Assembly: GCF_001831495.1 (NCBI RefSeq)
Contig: NZ_CP017689.1
Span: 1,116,001-1,180,000 of the forward strand
From: Thalassotalea crassostreae
Lineage (GTDB): Bacteria > Pseudomonadota > Gammaproteobacteria > Enterobacterales > Alteromonadaceae
Direction: 5' to 3'
DNA length: 64,000 nt
Positions 43,665 to 53,653 of this stretch are shown here, in pieces. Positions within the stretch are counted from its first letter, which is position 1. Every line of letters starts with the position of its first letter. A program made the translations under genes and the position numbers. The notes below the pieces were generated by a model. That model worked only from the letters and a program-made list of their open reading frames with translations. It ran no database searches and was not told where the DNA came from.

Positions 43665-45206
43665 CTAGTTGCGATAGCGACGAATAATCAGCATTAAAGC
43701 AAATACCACGAACAGCAACTTGTCTAAATGAATTCCATAATCTGAATAAAACGTTGTTCCGGTCACGACATCAACTTTTGTTTGCAATGTACTTAAGGTA
43801 AATTGTTCGATATCTGCGGATATTCGACCATTATGGTCAATCACAGCGGTTAAGCCATTGTTGGTCGCTCTAAGCATCGGCCTAGCATATTCTAGCGCTC
43901 GCATACGAGCAATTTCTAAATGTTGATCAGGGCCATGTGAAGCGCCAAACCAAGCGTCATTACTGACCGTTAATAATATTTCAGTGTCATTATCAAAATT
44001 AGCCGCTAGTTGTTTTGAAAATACTACTTCAAAACAAATCAGTGGCGCAATTTGAATACCGTTTGCAATTAAATTCTTTTGTACATAATCACCGCGACTG
44101 AACGAAGACATCGGTAAATTGAATAGTGGGGCAATCGGCCTTAGTAATTCCTGAAATGGAATAAATTCGCCAATGGGTAAAAGGTGATGTTTGTCATAGT
44201 GATTGCTGTTGCGCCAATAATAGTCGCCCTCATTATCATCAACGTTTTTATTGCCGAGTACGATTAAACGATTGAAAAACGCGCTACTATCTGGCTCATA
44301 ATTAATAATGCCGGTAATTAATGCTGTATTGGCTTGTGCCGCTTCATGGTTCAGTTTACTAAGAATATCTTGCGACAATGGCTCAAGTCTTGGTATTGCG
44401 GCCTCTGGCCATATGATTAAATCGTTGTTTTTATATAATTCTGTGGTTTGATCGATATATAAATCGATGATGTTTTGTTCTGCTTGTTTATCCCAGCGCA
44501 ACTCTTGTTTGATGTTGCCTTGCACTAAGGCGGTATTAATCACTTTCCCTGTTTTTTCAACAAAGCTAAGTTGTGAGGCAATTATGGTAACGATGACTAC
44601 CGAAGCAAGTATGGCTGAATTGAGTTTCAGGCGCTGTTTGTTGACTATGGAAACTAATAAACAAGCAATTAAAATCACAATGAAGCTAATGCCTATTTCA
44701 CCAATTATTGGTGCTAAAGCGGCAAATGGGCCATCAATTTGACTATAACCGATTGATAACCATGAGAACCCCGTAAGCACAACCCCGCGAAGCGTTTCAG
44801 CAATTAGCCAGGTAAATGGCAGGTATACTAGACTTACTTTATTTTGGTTAAAACGGGCGGCTAAATAAGCGGCCAAGCCGGTGAACAAAGCCAAATAAGC
44901 ACACAGTAGTACCATCAACAAGATAGAAACAATAAGTGGTAAACCACCAAATTGTTCAATAGAAACATGAACCCAACTAATACCTACTCCAAAAAAGCCC
45001 AAACCAAACGCAAACGCTGATCTGAACGCTTGTTTTTTATCTTGCTCGTTGAGTAAATATATCCATATTGATAGTGCGGCAATACTGACAAACCACAAAG
45101 AGAAGGGCGCATAGGAAAACACCATAATAGCCCCTAATAAAAAATTAGGGACGTAACGTTTCCATAAGGAGTGTTCGATTGATAACAGGCTGGTTTTATT
45201 ATTCAT
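43665..45206 (-). CDS. lnt: Apolipoprotein N-acyltransferase
   Basis: 513 residues. Six or more N-terminal membrane helices (residues ~15-210) then a periplasmic nitrilase domain with the catalytic Glu in IIWPEAAIPRLEP, a Lys near LLPIGEFIPF and Cys in APLICFEVVF. A final helix (LLFVVFALMLII) anchors the C-terminus. It adds the third acyl chain to lipoproteins in the inner membrane. Downstream of corC, the usual position. Confidence 0.96.
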   Translation of the reverse strand: MNNKTSLLSIEHSLWKRYVPNFLLGAIMVFSYAPFSLWFVSIAALSIWIYLLNEQDKKQAFRSAFAFGLGFFGVGISWVHVSIEQFGGLPLIVSILLMVLLCAYLALFTGLAAYLAARFNQNKVSLVYLPFTWLIAETLRGVVLTGFSWLSIGYSQIDGPFAALAPIIGEIGISFIVILIACLLVSIVNKQRLKLNSAILASVVIVTIIASQLSFVEKTGKVINTALVQGNIKQELRWDKQAEQNIIDLYIDQTTELYKNNDLIIWPEAAIPRLEPLSQDILSKLNHEAAQANTALITGIINYEPDSSAFFNRLIVLGNKNVDDNEGDYYWRNSNHYDKHHLLPIGEFIPFQELLRPIAPLFNLPMSSFSRGDYVQKNLIANGIQIAPLICFEVVFSKQLAANFDNDTEILLTVSNDAWFGASHGPDQHLEIARMRALEYARPMLRATNNGLTAVIDHNGRISADIEQFTLSTLQTKVDVVTGTTFYSDYGIHLDKLLFVVFALMLIIRRYRN

Positions 45207-45283
45207 ATGGCCTAGTTTTTGTTTGTACTTATTTTCTGAGTGTCATCAATATTAAACTTTATTAATATCGATGACACTTTTTA

Positions 45284-46165
45284 CTAACGATCGTCAGCAA
45301 GTTTGCCATTTACTTCGTGATCTTTTGGCACTGCCACTTGAAGTTGTTGTATACGTCGTTTATCGGCTGATACAACTTTAAATTCAAAGCCAAGAATATT
45401 TATGCTTTCGCCTCGATTTGGCATGTGACCAAACTGATGAATAACAATACCACCAATGGTATCGGCTTCTTCTTCATTAAAGCCAGCATTGAAATATTCA
45501 TTAAAGTTATCAATTTCAGTTAGTGCTTTAACTTGATACACATTACCGCTTAAGTGACGAATTTCGCGCTCTAACATGTCATCATGTTCGTCTTCGATTT
45601 CACCAACAATCAACTCTAGAATATCTTCGATGGTAACTAGACCTGAAACTCCACCATATTCGTCAACAACAACAGCCATGTGGTAGCGCTGTTGTCTAAA
45701 TTCTTTTAATAAAGGTTCAACCTTTTTACTTTCTGGAATAATAATCGCTGGACGAATAATATCCTTTAAAGAAACCTCTGCGGCATCGGCATTAAAACCA
45801 TAGGCCAATAGATCTTTAGCCAGCAATACACCTTCGATATGATCAATGTCATCATTTATCACCGGAAAACGTGAGTGTGCAGATTCTAAAACTGTTGGCA
45901 GAAATTCTGATACTGACTGCTCAATATCAATAGTTACCATGTGTGAGCGAGGGATCATGATATCGCGAACGCGCATATCACTAACTTCTAAAACGCCTTC
46001 AAGCATTTGCTTAGTAGCGGGTTTTATTAAATCTCGGTCTTGTGCATCATTTAGCACTTCAACTAGTTCTTCTTTGTTTTTCGGCTCTCCGGTAAAGACT
46101 TGTACAATCTTTTCCATTAATGTTTTCGAAGAACCGTTTCCAGAATGGGGGTTGTCGTCGCTCAT
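45284..46165 (-). CDS. corC: CorC/YbeX CBS-domain protein
   Basis: 293 residues. Two CBS domains (~65-190; [68 protein letters not shown]) precede the CorC_HlyC transporter-associated domain (INEGFEF-like end, [19 protein letters not shown]). E. coli YbeX has been linked both to magnesium/cobalt efflux and to ribosome homeostasis. Between ybeY and lnt on the same strand. Confidence 0.95.
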   Translation of the reverse strand: MSDDNPHSGNGSSKTLMEKIVQVFTGEPKNKEELVEVLNDAQDRDLIKPATKQMLEGVLEVSDMRVRDIMIPRSHMVTIDIEQSVSEFLPTVLESAHSRFPVINDDIDHIEGVLLAKDLLAYGFNADAAEVSLKDIIRPAIIIPESKKVEPLLKEFRQQRYHMAVVVDEYGGVSGLVTIEDILELIVGEIEDEHDDMLEREIRHLSGNVYQVKALTEIDNFNEYFNAGFNEEEADTIGGIVIHQFGHMPNRGESINILGFEFKVVSADKRRIQQLQVAVPKDHEVNGKLADDR

Positions 46166-46196
46166 AGAGCTTTTTTAATTCCTGTATTAATTAATA

Positions 46197-46655
46197 TTAA
46201 GAGGCAATATACGGATTATTATGACCAAGTTCGGCCATCAATCGTATTTCTATTGCTTCCATTTCTTCTGCTTCATCTTGTGTTATATGATCATAACCCA
46301 ACAAATGCAAGCATCCGTGAATGATCATATGCGCCCAATGAGCATGAATTTGTTTATTCTGATCAATAGCTTCGGTTGAAACTACGTCAGCTGCAACTAC
46401 TAGATCGCCTAATAGATCAAGTTCGATCCCATCAGGAACTTCAAAGGGAAAAGACAATACATTAGTCGGTTTGTCTTTATCACGGTATTGTTTGTTAAGT
46501 TGCTGGGATTCATCGTTGTTTACAACGCGGATTGTTAGTTCAAAATCTTTATTATACGGCAATAGCGCAATGTCAGCCCATTGCTGAAATTGTTCATCTG
46601 ATGGTAGGTTTTCAGTTTGATACGGACGTTGGATATCAAGGGTAATGGTTGCCAT
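46197..46655 (-). CDS. ybeY: Endoribonuclease YbeY
   Basis: 152 residues. The zinc site H3xH5xH is complete in HGCLHLLGYDH near the C-terminus; DKPTNVLSFPFE is the other hallmark. It acts in 16S rRNA 3'-end maturation and ribosome quality control. Its ATG overlaps the ybeZ stop by one base. Confidence 0.97.
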   Translation of the reverse strand: MATITLDIQRPYQTENLPSDEQFQQWADIALLPYNKDFELTIRVVNNDESQQLNKQYRDKDKPTNVLSFPFEVPDGIELDLLGDLVVAADVVSTEAIDQNKQIHAHWAHMIIHGCLHLLGYDHITQDEAEEMEAIEIRLMAELGHNNPYIAS

Positions 46656-47671
46656 TAACGTTTGTACTCAGCGTTAGGTGTATTGACACTTTCGTGACGC
46701 TCGTACGCTTCTACTATGCGACCAACCACTGGATGACGAACGACGTCTTTAGATTGGAAGTAATTAAAGCTCACCCCCTTAATGTCAGTTAACACTTCAA
46801 TTGCATGACGCAGACCCGAACGTTGGCCTCTAGGTAAATCTACCTGAGTGATATCTCCGGTGACGACAGCCTTTGAATTAAAACCAATACGAGTTAAGAA
46901 CATTTTCATTTGTTCTACAGTGGTATTTTGGCTTTCATCAAGAATAATAAAGGCATCGTTTAATGTGCGGCCACGCATATAAGCAAGTGGTGCAACTTCG
47001 ATTACGTTACGCTCAATCAGTTTTTCTACTTTTTCAAAGCCAAGCATTTCAAATAATGCGTCATAAAGAGGGCGTAGATAAGGATCAACTTTTTGAGATA
47101 AATCACCTGGTAAGAATCCAAGCTTTTCGCCAGCTTCAACGGCTGGACGAGTCAATAGTATGCGTCGAACTTCTTGACGCTCTAATGCATCAACGGCGCA
47201 GGCTACTGCAAGGTATGTTTTACCAGTACCAGCGACACCAACACCAAAGCTGATATCGTTTGTTAAAACATTTTGAACATATTCGCCTTGGTTCTCGTTA
47301 CGAGGTTTGATCACGCCGCGCTTGGTGCGAATGGTAACCATTTGATCAAACTCTGCAGCGGTTTCTGCGGTTTCTTGTTCAAGCATGTTTAGTTCAGTCA
47401 GAGCTAAGTGCAGCTCTTCTGCTGAAACTGTGCCGACTTTGCCTTTTACTGGCGCAGTTTGAACATAGAGATCTTTAAGTAGTTTAACAACAGCAACACA
47501 CACTTGCTCTTTGCCATGTATCTTAAATTTGTTGCCACGATAGCCAATTTCAACACCTAAACGGCGCTCAATTTTACGCAGGTTATCATCTAGTGGTCCG
47601 CAAAGGTTGGCCAGTCGATTATTATCTAATGGCTCAAGTAATACTTCGTGGCTTTGATTATCTTTACTCAA
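46655..47671 (-). CDS. ybeZ: PhoH-like ATPase YbeZ
   Basis: 338 residues. Walker A GVAGTGKTYLA and Walker B AFIILDESQN with sensor VVTGDITQVDLPRG define the PhoH domain; the N-terminal KH-like region (NRLANLCGPLDDNLRKIERRLGVEI) is typical of YbeZ. It works with YbeY in rRNA processing. The gene lies 63 bases after miaB. Confidence 0.96.
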   Translation of the reverse strand: MSKDNQSHEVLLEPLDNNRLANLCGPLDDNLRKIERRLGVEIGYRGNKFKIHGKEQVCVAVVKLLKDLYVQTAPVKGKVGTVSAEELHLALTELNMLEQETAETAAEFDQMVTIRTKRGVIKPRNENQGEYVQNVLTNDISFGVGVAGTGKTYLAVACAVDALERQEVRRILLTRPAVEAGEKLGFLPGDLSQKVDPYLRPLYDALFEMLGFEKVEKLIERNVIEVAPLAYMRGRTLNDAFIILDESQNTTVEQMKMFLTRIGFNSKAVVTGDITQVDLPRGQRSGLRHAIEVLTDIKGVSFNYFQSKDVVRHPVVGRIVEAYERHESVNTPNAEYKR

Positions 47672-47734
47672 TCGTATCTCTATTTTTAATTGTTAAATCA
47701 ACGTTCTACATTGTTAATTAAGGTATTAATTAGA

Positions 47735-49177
47735 TTATGGCGTAAATGTCGCAACACCTAAATCATCAGTTTCATAATTTGGCTTACCGTGATGTTGGTT
47801 AGCAAGGATGTCCGCTGGAGAGTGCGCAATACGCAAGCCCATTTCATCTTCAGTACGTACTAACTTACCACGCAATGAATTTGAATAGACATCAGTAATT
47901 TCAACATCGACAAATTGACCAATTACAGTATGTGGCGCTTCGAAGTTAACTATACGGTTATTTTCGGTACGGCCACGTAATTCCATCGGGTTCTTTTTCG
48001 AAGGACCTTCAACTAGGATACGTTGCTCTGTGCCTAACATACGACGAGCAATTGATAATGCTTGTTGAGTGATTCGGTCTTGTAAGATTTGCAAACGTTG
48101 TTTTTTGGTTTCTTCACTTACGTCATCAATCGCATCAGCCGCTGGAGTACCTGGGCGGGCACTGTAGATAAAGCTAAAACTTAAATCAAAATCGATGGCT
48201 TTGATTAAGTTCATTGTCGCTTCAAAATCTGCATCTGTTTCACCTGGGTAACCGATGATGAAATCAGAAGACATACATAATTCTGGACGTACCTTTTTAA
48301 GGGCGCGGATTTTAGATTTGTATTCAATTGCAGTGTGGTTACGCTTCATCATATTCAAAATACGATCTGAACCACTTTGAACTGGTAGATGTAAATGATC
48401 TACAAGTTCTGGAATATCGTTATACGCTTCGATTATGTCGTTGGTAAACTCTACAGGGTGTGATGTGGTGTAACGAATACGGTCAATACCATCAATCGTT
48501 GCAACTAGGCGTAACAAATCAGAAAAACGACAAATATCACCATCATGAGTATCACCACGGTAAGCATTTACGTTTTGGCCTAGTAGGTTAACTTCACGCA
48601 CACCTTGCTCTGCAAGTTGAGCAATTTCATAAAGTACGTCGTCTAGCGGGCGGCTAACTTCTTCTCCACGAGTATATGGAACAACACAGAAAGTACAGTA
48701 CTTAGAACAACCTTCCATAATTGAAACAAACGCTGTTGGGCCTTCAGCTTTTGGTTCTGGTAAACGATCAAACTTTTCAATTTCAGGGAAGCTTACATCG
48801 ACAACTGAGGTATGTTCACCATTTACTTGGTTAATCATTTCAGGTAAGCGGTGCAAGGTTTGCGGACCAAAAACAATGTCTACAAATGGTGCACGTTGAC
48901 GAATTGCATCACCTTCTTGAGATGCAACACAACCACCAACACCAATGATTAATTCTGGATTATCATTTTTCATGTTTTTCCAGCGACCTAGCTGATGAAA
49001 AACTTTTTCCTGGGCTTTTTCACGGATAGAACAGGTATTCAATAATAATACGTCTGCTTCTTCCGGCTCTTTAACTTCTATGAAGCCGTGAGTGGAATCT
49101 AATAAATCAGCCATCTTCTGCGAGTCATACTCGTTCATCTGACAGCCCCAGGTTTTAATATAAAGTTTTTTACTCAT
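47735..49177 (-). CDS. miaB: tRNA-2-methylthio-N6-isopentenyladenosine synthase
   Basis: 480 residues from [19 protein letters not shown]; an in-frame extension to 49210 is unlikely, as it passes the ribosome site GGTGGG. Radical SAM methylthiotransferase: N-terminal cysteines in [19 protein letters not shown] and GGCVAS, the radical-SAM cluster CSKYCTFC, and a C-terminal TRAM domain (~385-450). It converts i6A37 to ms2i6A37 in tRNAs that read U-starting codons. First gene of the miaB-ybeZ-ybeY-corC-lnt run. Confidence 0.97.
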   Translation of the reverse strand: MSKKLYIKTWGCQMNEYDSQKMADLLDSTHGFIEVKEPEEADVLLLNTCSIREKAQEKVFHQLGRWKNMKNDNPELIIGVGGCVASQEGDAIRQRAPFVDIVFGPQTLHRLPEMINQVNGEHTSVVDVSFPEIEKFDRLPEPKAEGPTAFVSIMEGCSKYCTFCVVPYTRGEEVSRPLDDVLYEIAQLAEQGVREVNLLGQNVNAYRGDTHDGDICRFSDLLRLVATIDGIDRIRYTTSHPVEFTNDIIEAYNDIPELVDHLHLPVQSGSDRILNMMKRNHTAIEYKSKIRALKKVRPELCMSSDFIIGYPGETDADFEATMNLIKAIDFDLSFSFIYSARPGTPAADAIDDVSEETKKQRLQILQDRITQQALSIARRMLGTEQRILVEGPSKKNPMELRGRTENNRIVNFEAPHTVIGQFVDVEITDVYSNSLRGKLVRTEDEMGLRIAHSPADILANQHHGKPNYETDDLGVATFTP

Positions 49178-49351
49178 TGTTTGATTGCCCACCAAATCTT
49201 GCTTAAACATAAATCGATTTTGTGCCTAAATGCACAAAAGGGGGCGTATTTTACTCTTTCTTCACATTTGGTGCTAGCAAAAGCGGTGTTTTAATTTGTA
49301 ATTTTGTCGTTAATTCGCCTAAATAAGCGAAGAAATAGCGGAATGAATAAA

Positions 49352-49392
49352 GAAAAAGCCCAATCATCTTAATTTTTTATATGAATGGGCTA
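49352..49392 (-). terminator. Terminator after small secreted protein gene
   Basis: AGCCCATTCAT and ATGATTGGGCT form a long stem with one mismatch around an AU-rich loop, and TTTTTC follows on the minus strand. It ends the transcript of the 98-residue gene. Confidence 0.8.
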
Positions 49393-49438
49393 AGGTAGTG
49401 ACTTTCTTTTTTGGTGAAGCGGTTGTTATAGCTCAACC

Positions 49439-49735
49439 TTATTCACTGTATAACTTAGTTGTTTGAGCCTTTGCAGAAATCGCATATAAGTTTGATTCTT
49501 GCGCTAGGTTTAGTATTTCAGTTTCAATGCTATTGCGAGCTTGACGGCTGATGTCTAGTGTTAGTTTATAGTCCATTTGTTGTAATAAATGACGTGTTTG
49601 TTGTTTTACCACGTCAACATTTTCAACGTAAGTAACTTCAAATACTGGCATTTGAGGGTCCGCTGTATTTGCAAGAGCAAAAGTAGACGAAGAAACAAGT
49701 GATATAGCGATTAATGATTTAGTTAAAATGTTCAT
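49439..49735 (-). CDS. Small secreted protein of unknown function
   Basis: 98 residues. A signal peptide (MNILTKSLIAISLVSSSTFALA) precedes a 76-residue mature chain of mainly helical, charged sequence (VVKQQTRHLLQQMDYKLTLDI). No cysteines and no recognised domain. Its own promoter and terminator make it a single-gene unit. Confidence 0.75.
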   Translation of the reverse strand: MNILTKSLIAISLVSSSTFALANTADPQMPVFEVTYVENVDVVKQQTRHLLQQMDYKLTLDISRQARNSIETEILNLAQESNLYAISAKAQTTKLYSE

Positions 49736-50094
49736 AGTGATTTCCTAATATATGTATTGTAAATCTATTTTGCTAAGCGACTTCTTTCTGCTCTGCAATG
49801 TGTTACCTATTAAGATACAGCAACTGGAAAAAACGTTGCAAAATGGATGTAAGAATATGTTTCAACAACCGTGTTTCGTGAACTTTTGTTACATTCATTT
49901 TACAAATTGCACTTTATCGCTGATTTCATGTAGTTCGTCGACAAGGTCAAAAAATGACATTAAAAAACATTAAAAACAATGGTTTATGTTGGTTGTGGGT
50001 TTATTTTTCAATAAAGAATTATTTTTAGTCGAGCGAGATAATCGCTTGGTATTCATCTGTGGCTTAGTTAGAATTGATAAAAACCTGCAATATT
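49736..50094. other. Divergent intergenic region, no gene seen
   Basis: A 359-base AT-rich spacer between the divergent small secreted protein and ubiF. It must hold the promoters of both. A 73-codon plus-strand frame (49752) lacks a ribosome site and was not accepted. Confidence 0.5.
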
Positions 50095-51276
50095 ATGAGT
50101 AATGAATCAGTGAAATCTTTCGATTGTGTGATCGTTGGCGGTGGAATGGTTGGTGGTGCGACAGCATTAGCACTTTCTGATCTTGGATTAAGTGTCGCGA
50201 TTGTTGAAGCACATACGCCAAAATCATTTGATCGCGAACAGGACTTTGATTTACGGGTTTCTGCAATCTCAGTCGCCTCAGAGCAACTACTTGAGCAGTT
50301 ACAAGCTTGGCAACAAATCAGTGAATGGCGCACCTGTCCCTATAAACGTCTTGGGGTTTTTGAAGACGATATCGCTTATGCAGAATTTAATAGCGATGAG
50401 ATTGGCCAAAGTCATTTAGGCCATATCATTGAGAATCGTCTGATCCAATTATCAATTTGGCAGCAAATTGAGACTCGAGCAAACATCCATTTATATTGCC
50501 CTCAGACACTCGTTGGTTTTGAACAGACTGCAGAATCAATTACCGTTGAGCTTAATAATGAAAATATCACGAGTAAACTTCTTATCGGCGCCGATGGTGC
50601 AAACTCAAAAGTACGGCAACTAGCAAACATTGGCACGACAGGCTGGGACTATAAGCAAAGTGCCATGTTAATCAATGTTGAAACGCAACTCCCACAACAA
50701 GATATAACGTGGCAGCAATTTATCAATGGAGCACCAGTGGCATTTTTGCCGATGCCTGGCAATAACGGCTCGTTGGTTTGGTACGACTCTCGTGATGAAA
50801 TTAATCGCTTAGTTAAACTCACTAACGAACAACTTCAAGATGAAATAGCTGCGCACTTTCCTGTCAAGCTAGGCAGCATAGTGGTTAAGGATAAAGGAGC
50901 GTTTCCTCTTACACGTCGTCACGCCAACCAATACGTTGAAAACAGAGTGGTATTGTTAGGGGATAGTGCCCATACTATAAACCCATTAGCAGGACAGGGC
51001 GTTAATCTTGGTTTTAAAGACGTTGCGGCATTGCAAAGTGTTATTGCCAAAGCGATTGGTGATGGTGAAAACTTTGATGATGCGAAAGTATTACAACGTT
51101 ACCAACAAAAACGTAAACCGGATAATTTAGTAATGCAAGGCGCAATGGATGCTATTTATGCGACCTTTAATAACCCGTCTACGCCAATAAAACTGCTACG
51201 TAATATCGGAATGTTCGCAGCTCATCGAGTACCATTGTTGAAGCAAAAAGCGCTGAAATACGCTTGCGGTTTATAA
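50095..51276 (+). CDS. ubiF: Ubiquinone-biosynthesis FAD hydroxylase UbiF
   Basis: 393 residues from MSNESVKSFDC (a TTG extension to 50074 is less likely). FAD-binding VGGGMVGGATALALSDLGLSVAIVE at the N-terminus and GDSAHTINPLAGQGVNLGFKD near residue 290 identify the UbiH/UbiF/VisC family. Sequence alone does not separate UbiF from UbiH, but the neighbouring miaB matches the miaB-ubiF order of E. coli, so C6-hydroxylation of the quinone ring is the likely step. Confidence 0.9.
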   Translation: MSNESVKSFDCVIVGGGMVGGATALALSDLGLSVAIVEAHTPKSFDREQDFDLRVSAISVASEQLLEQLQAWQQISEWRTCPYKRLGVFEDDIAYAEFNSDEIGQSHLGHIIENRLIQLSIWQQIETRANIHLYCPQTLVGFEQTAESITVELNNENITSKLLIGADGANSKVRQLANIGTTGWDYKQSAMLINVETQLPQQDITWQQFINGAPVAFLPMPGNNGSLVWYDSRDEINRLVKLTNEQLQDEIAAHFPVKLGSIVVKDKGAFPLTRRHANQYVENRVVLLGDSAHTINPLAGQGVNLGFKDVAALQSVIAKAIGDGENFDDAKVLQRYQQKRKPDNLVMQGAMDAIYATFNNPSTPIKLLRNIGMFAAHRVPLLKQKALKYACGL

Positions 51277-51295
51277 ACAATTATCTGGCAATATT

Positions 51296-52099
51296 ATGAC
51301 TACATCGCTGTTATACCATAAGACGTATTTGCAATCTAAAAGCAAGGAATGGATTGTATTGGTCCACGGTGCTGGTGGAAGTTCAAGTATTTGGTTTAAA
51401 CAAATCAAAGAGTTTAAGAAGCATTTTAATTTATTGCTAATCGACTTGCGCGGTCATGGCCGTTCGGCCTCTTTTACCGCGAAAGCCAGTAATAGAAGAG
51501 GATACTCTTTTAATGACGTCTCTTTAGACATTATTCAAATACTAGACCACCTTTCAATCACTAAAGCACATTTTGTCGGTATATCCTTAGGAACTATCCT
51601 AATCCATAAACTTGCCGAAATCGCCCCAAGTAGAGTAGACGTTATGATATTGGGCGGAGCAATTACACGCTTTGATGTTCGCTCTTTAGCACTAGTAAAA
51701 CTGGGAAATCTATTTAAAGATGTAATTCCCTATATGTGGTTGTATCGATTGTTTGCCTATATTTTAATGCCCCAAAAAGGCCAAGTTGAAGCTCGAAGCC
51801 TATTTATTAAAGATGCCAAAAAGCTTTGTCAAAAAGAGTTTAAACGTTGGTTTAAACTAGCCAATGGGGTCAACCCTTTAATGCAGCATTACAAAAAAAA
51901 TGAATTGACCAAGCCTGTTTTATATTTGATGGGAGCCAATGATTATATGTTTATCACACCGGTAATCGACATGGTGACTCACCATGAAAATAGCAAACTG
52001 ATAAAAATTCAAGATTGCGGTCATGTATGTAATGTTGAAAAACCGGCGGAATTTAATAAACACGCAATTGATTTCATCCACCACCATGCTGGCGACTGA
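51296..52099 (+). CDS. Alpha/beta-fold hydrolase
   Basis: 267 residues. HGAGGSSSIWFKQIKEF, IDLRGHGRS, nucleophile Ser in VGISLGTILIH, Asp in LMGANDYMF and His in DCGHVCNVEKP. The nucleophile elbow is G-I-S-L-G, as in 3-oxoadipate-enol-lactonase-like hydrolases. Substrate unknown. It lies 19 bases after ubiF and is probably co-transcribed. Confidence 0.9.
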   Translation: MTTSLLYHKTYLQSKSKEWIVLVHGAGGSSSIWFKQIKEFKKHFNLLLIDLRGHGRSASFTAKASNRRGYSFNDVSLDIIQILDHLSITKAHFVGISLGTILIHKLAEIAPSRVDVMILGGAITRFDVRSLALVKLGNLFKDVIPYMWLYRLFAYILMPQKGQVEARSLFIKDAKKLCQKEFKRWFKLANGVNPLMQHYKKNELTKPVLYLMGANDYMFITPVIDMVTHHENSKLIKIQDCGHVCNVEKPAEFNKHAIDFIHHHAGD

Positions 52100-52198
52100 T
52101 TACTAGATTAAAATAAGAAGTATCTTAATCTTGTATGGTGGTTTTGTGCCATTATCCGCCAGCTACCTTAAGCAAAAGTAGAAACAATTAGCCACGTC

Positions 52199-52223
52199 AT
52201 TCCACCGTGATTTTGGGTGGAAT
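52199..52223. repeat. REP-like palindrome
   Basis: ATTCCACC and GGTGGAAT form an 8-bp stem with a 9-base loop, preceded by CGTC and followed by CTTCTCC. It resembles the dispersed GTCATTCCA...TGGAAT palindromes found in many Alteromonadales. The 282-base spacer holds nothing else. Confidence 0.5.
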
Positions 52224-52381
52224 CTTCTCCAGTTTTAAGGTGACTATGAACGGCAATTTTGTGCCAATCAGAGACGGAAGTTGTTTTGAATAAAGTGATA
52301 ATTTATGAGGAAGCCACTAAACAGCTATGCGTTTGCACAGCTATATTAGTGTTATCTTTAAAAGTGCTTCAGACTATAGCT

Positions 52382-53179
52382 CTATTGACACATAGAAGCC
52401 CATCGTTGTGAACCACCTAGAGAAAGAATACAAAGCTCCGCAGCATTTGCAAAATCGGTATCTACACCACAAATTTTTTCATATTTATCAACAGTATCTG
52501 AATGGTAAAAAATTCTACAAGAAAATGCTTCATCTGTACTTTTACTTGCATTCGCAGCTACGCACTTACTATCATTTTCACAAATAGTTTTACATGCAGA
52601 AGAGTTAATTTCATCAAAGATTGATACAATTTGTTCTTTTGCGATATACGCGCCTTTAACTTCGAACCAAGCCTGGCGTGATGGCGTACCATCAGCATTT
52701 GTTGATTCGCGGTGTTTAATGGTTAGTAGGCCATCTTCTGGAGAAGCGCTACAGCTATTATAGTTACCCATTTCATCTTCAAAGAATTGAGCTGAATTCA
52801 TTTCTGTGATCGTACCTGTAGGCATTGTATGAGTATCAGAAGGACAACCTTCAGGATACTGGCCTAAATTAGCAAATGCTTCACAAAACTGCTGATGACT
52901 ATACATTACTTCGGAGGTCTGACTTGAAGTTACATTCGCTGTACAGTCGAAAGCATTCCAAGCTCCATCTTTATTAACATCTTCATCTGCTTCATTAACT
53001 CGATTAAGATTTAAATCCCAACAGTTTATTCCAGACTCCCCTTGAACACCTTGCTCTCCCATTACTCCTTGAGGTCCCTGTTCCCCTGAAGCTCCTGCGG
53101 TACCTGTTGAACCGTTATCACCATCACATGCAAATAACGTGAATGATGTAATTAATATTGTTAATATCTTAGATTTCAT
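52382..53179 (-). CDS. Lipoprotein with collagen-like repeat
   Basis: 265 residues. Lipobox LFAC gives a predicted lipidated cysteine at residue 18. Right after it is a collagen-like Gly-X-Y run (GDNGSTGTAGASGEQGPQGV and on to GESG, ~11 triplets). Then comes a cysteine-rich region with ~11 Cys and an EF-hand-like DVNKDGAWNAFDC. The C-terminal part (residues ~150-265, AWFEVKGAYIAKEQIVSIF, CKTICENDSKCVAAN) looks like a PAN/apple-type disulfide domain, tentatively. Start from MKSKILTIL; a longer frame to 53230 has no signal peptide. Confidence 0.8.
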   Translation of the reverse strand: MKSKILTILITSFTLFACDGDNGSTGTAGASGEQGPQGVMGEQGVQGESGINCWDLNLNRVNEADEDVNKDGAWNAFDCTANVTSSQTSEVMYSHQQFCEAFANLGQYPEGCPSDTHTMPTGTITEMNSAQFFEDEMGNYNSCSASPEDGLLTIKHRESTNADGTPSRQAWFEVKGAYIAKEQIVSIFDEINSSACKTICENDSKCVAANASKSTDEAFSCRIFYHSDTVDKYEKICGVDTDFANAAELCILSLGGSQRWASMCQ

Positions 53180-53318
53180 AATGTGTTTCTCTGTCCGCTT
53201 TTCGCTCTTATACGACCTTAACCTTTTCACATAGTTAACGTCAAATTTGTGACAATACCTAACCCGAACATAGGTTTAAATTCCCCGAAGGTAGACATAC
53301 TTTCTTTCATGCATAAAA

Positions 53319-53357
53319 AACTCCTAAGCAAATTTGAGTAAATTCACTTAGGAGTTT
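53319..53357 (-). terminator. Terminator of the distal tRNA-Leu gene
   Basis: AAACTCCTAAG and CTTAGGAGTTT form a perfect 11-bp stem with a 17-base loop, followed on the minus strand by T residues. Its flank (TTTTTTATGC) matches the flank of the terminators in the 166-bp repeats, suggesting a common origin. Confidence 0.9.
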
Positions 53358-53360
53358 AAA

Positions 53361-53445
<85 letters not shown>

Positions 53446-53457
53446 AATCCGAGGTGA

Positions 53458-53485
53458 ATTATAGGGATCGTTAGTAAAAGCGCAA
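53458..53485 (-). promoter_or_regulatory. Promoter of the distal tRNA-Leu
   Basis: TTGCGC (-35) and TATAAT (-10) with 16 bases between, ending 12 bases before the tRNA. This is a near-consensus sigma-70 promoter, as expected for a stable RNA. Confidence 0.8.
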
Positions 53486-53653
53486 GCATTTTTTAATTAT
53501 TTTTAATATTTTATTTCAAAACAATTTCGTTTTATCGAATTGTTGCCTAAAAAATACAACAGCTGTTTATTCTTTATCCTCCTCGCGCTTTGCTAAATTA
53601 CTGTTTCAACACTATATTTTGATGATGGAATAATAATTAAAACAGGGCCCCAA

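Noticed and set aside
49752..49973. A 73-codon plus-strand frame in the spacer before ubiF.
   Set aside because: No ribosome site, cysteine-rich AT-derived composition, and it overlaps the divergent promoter region.
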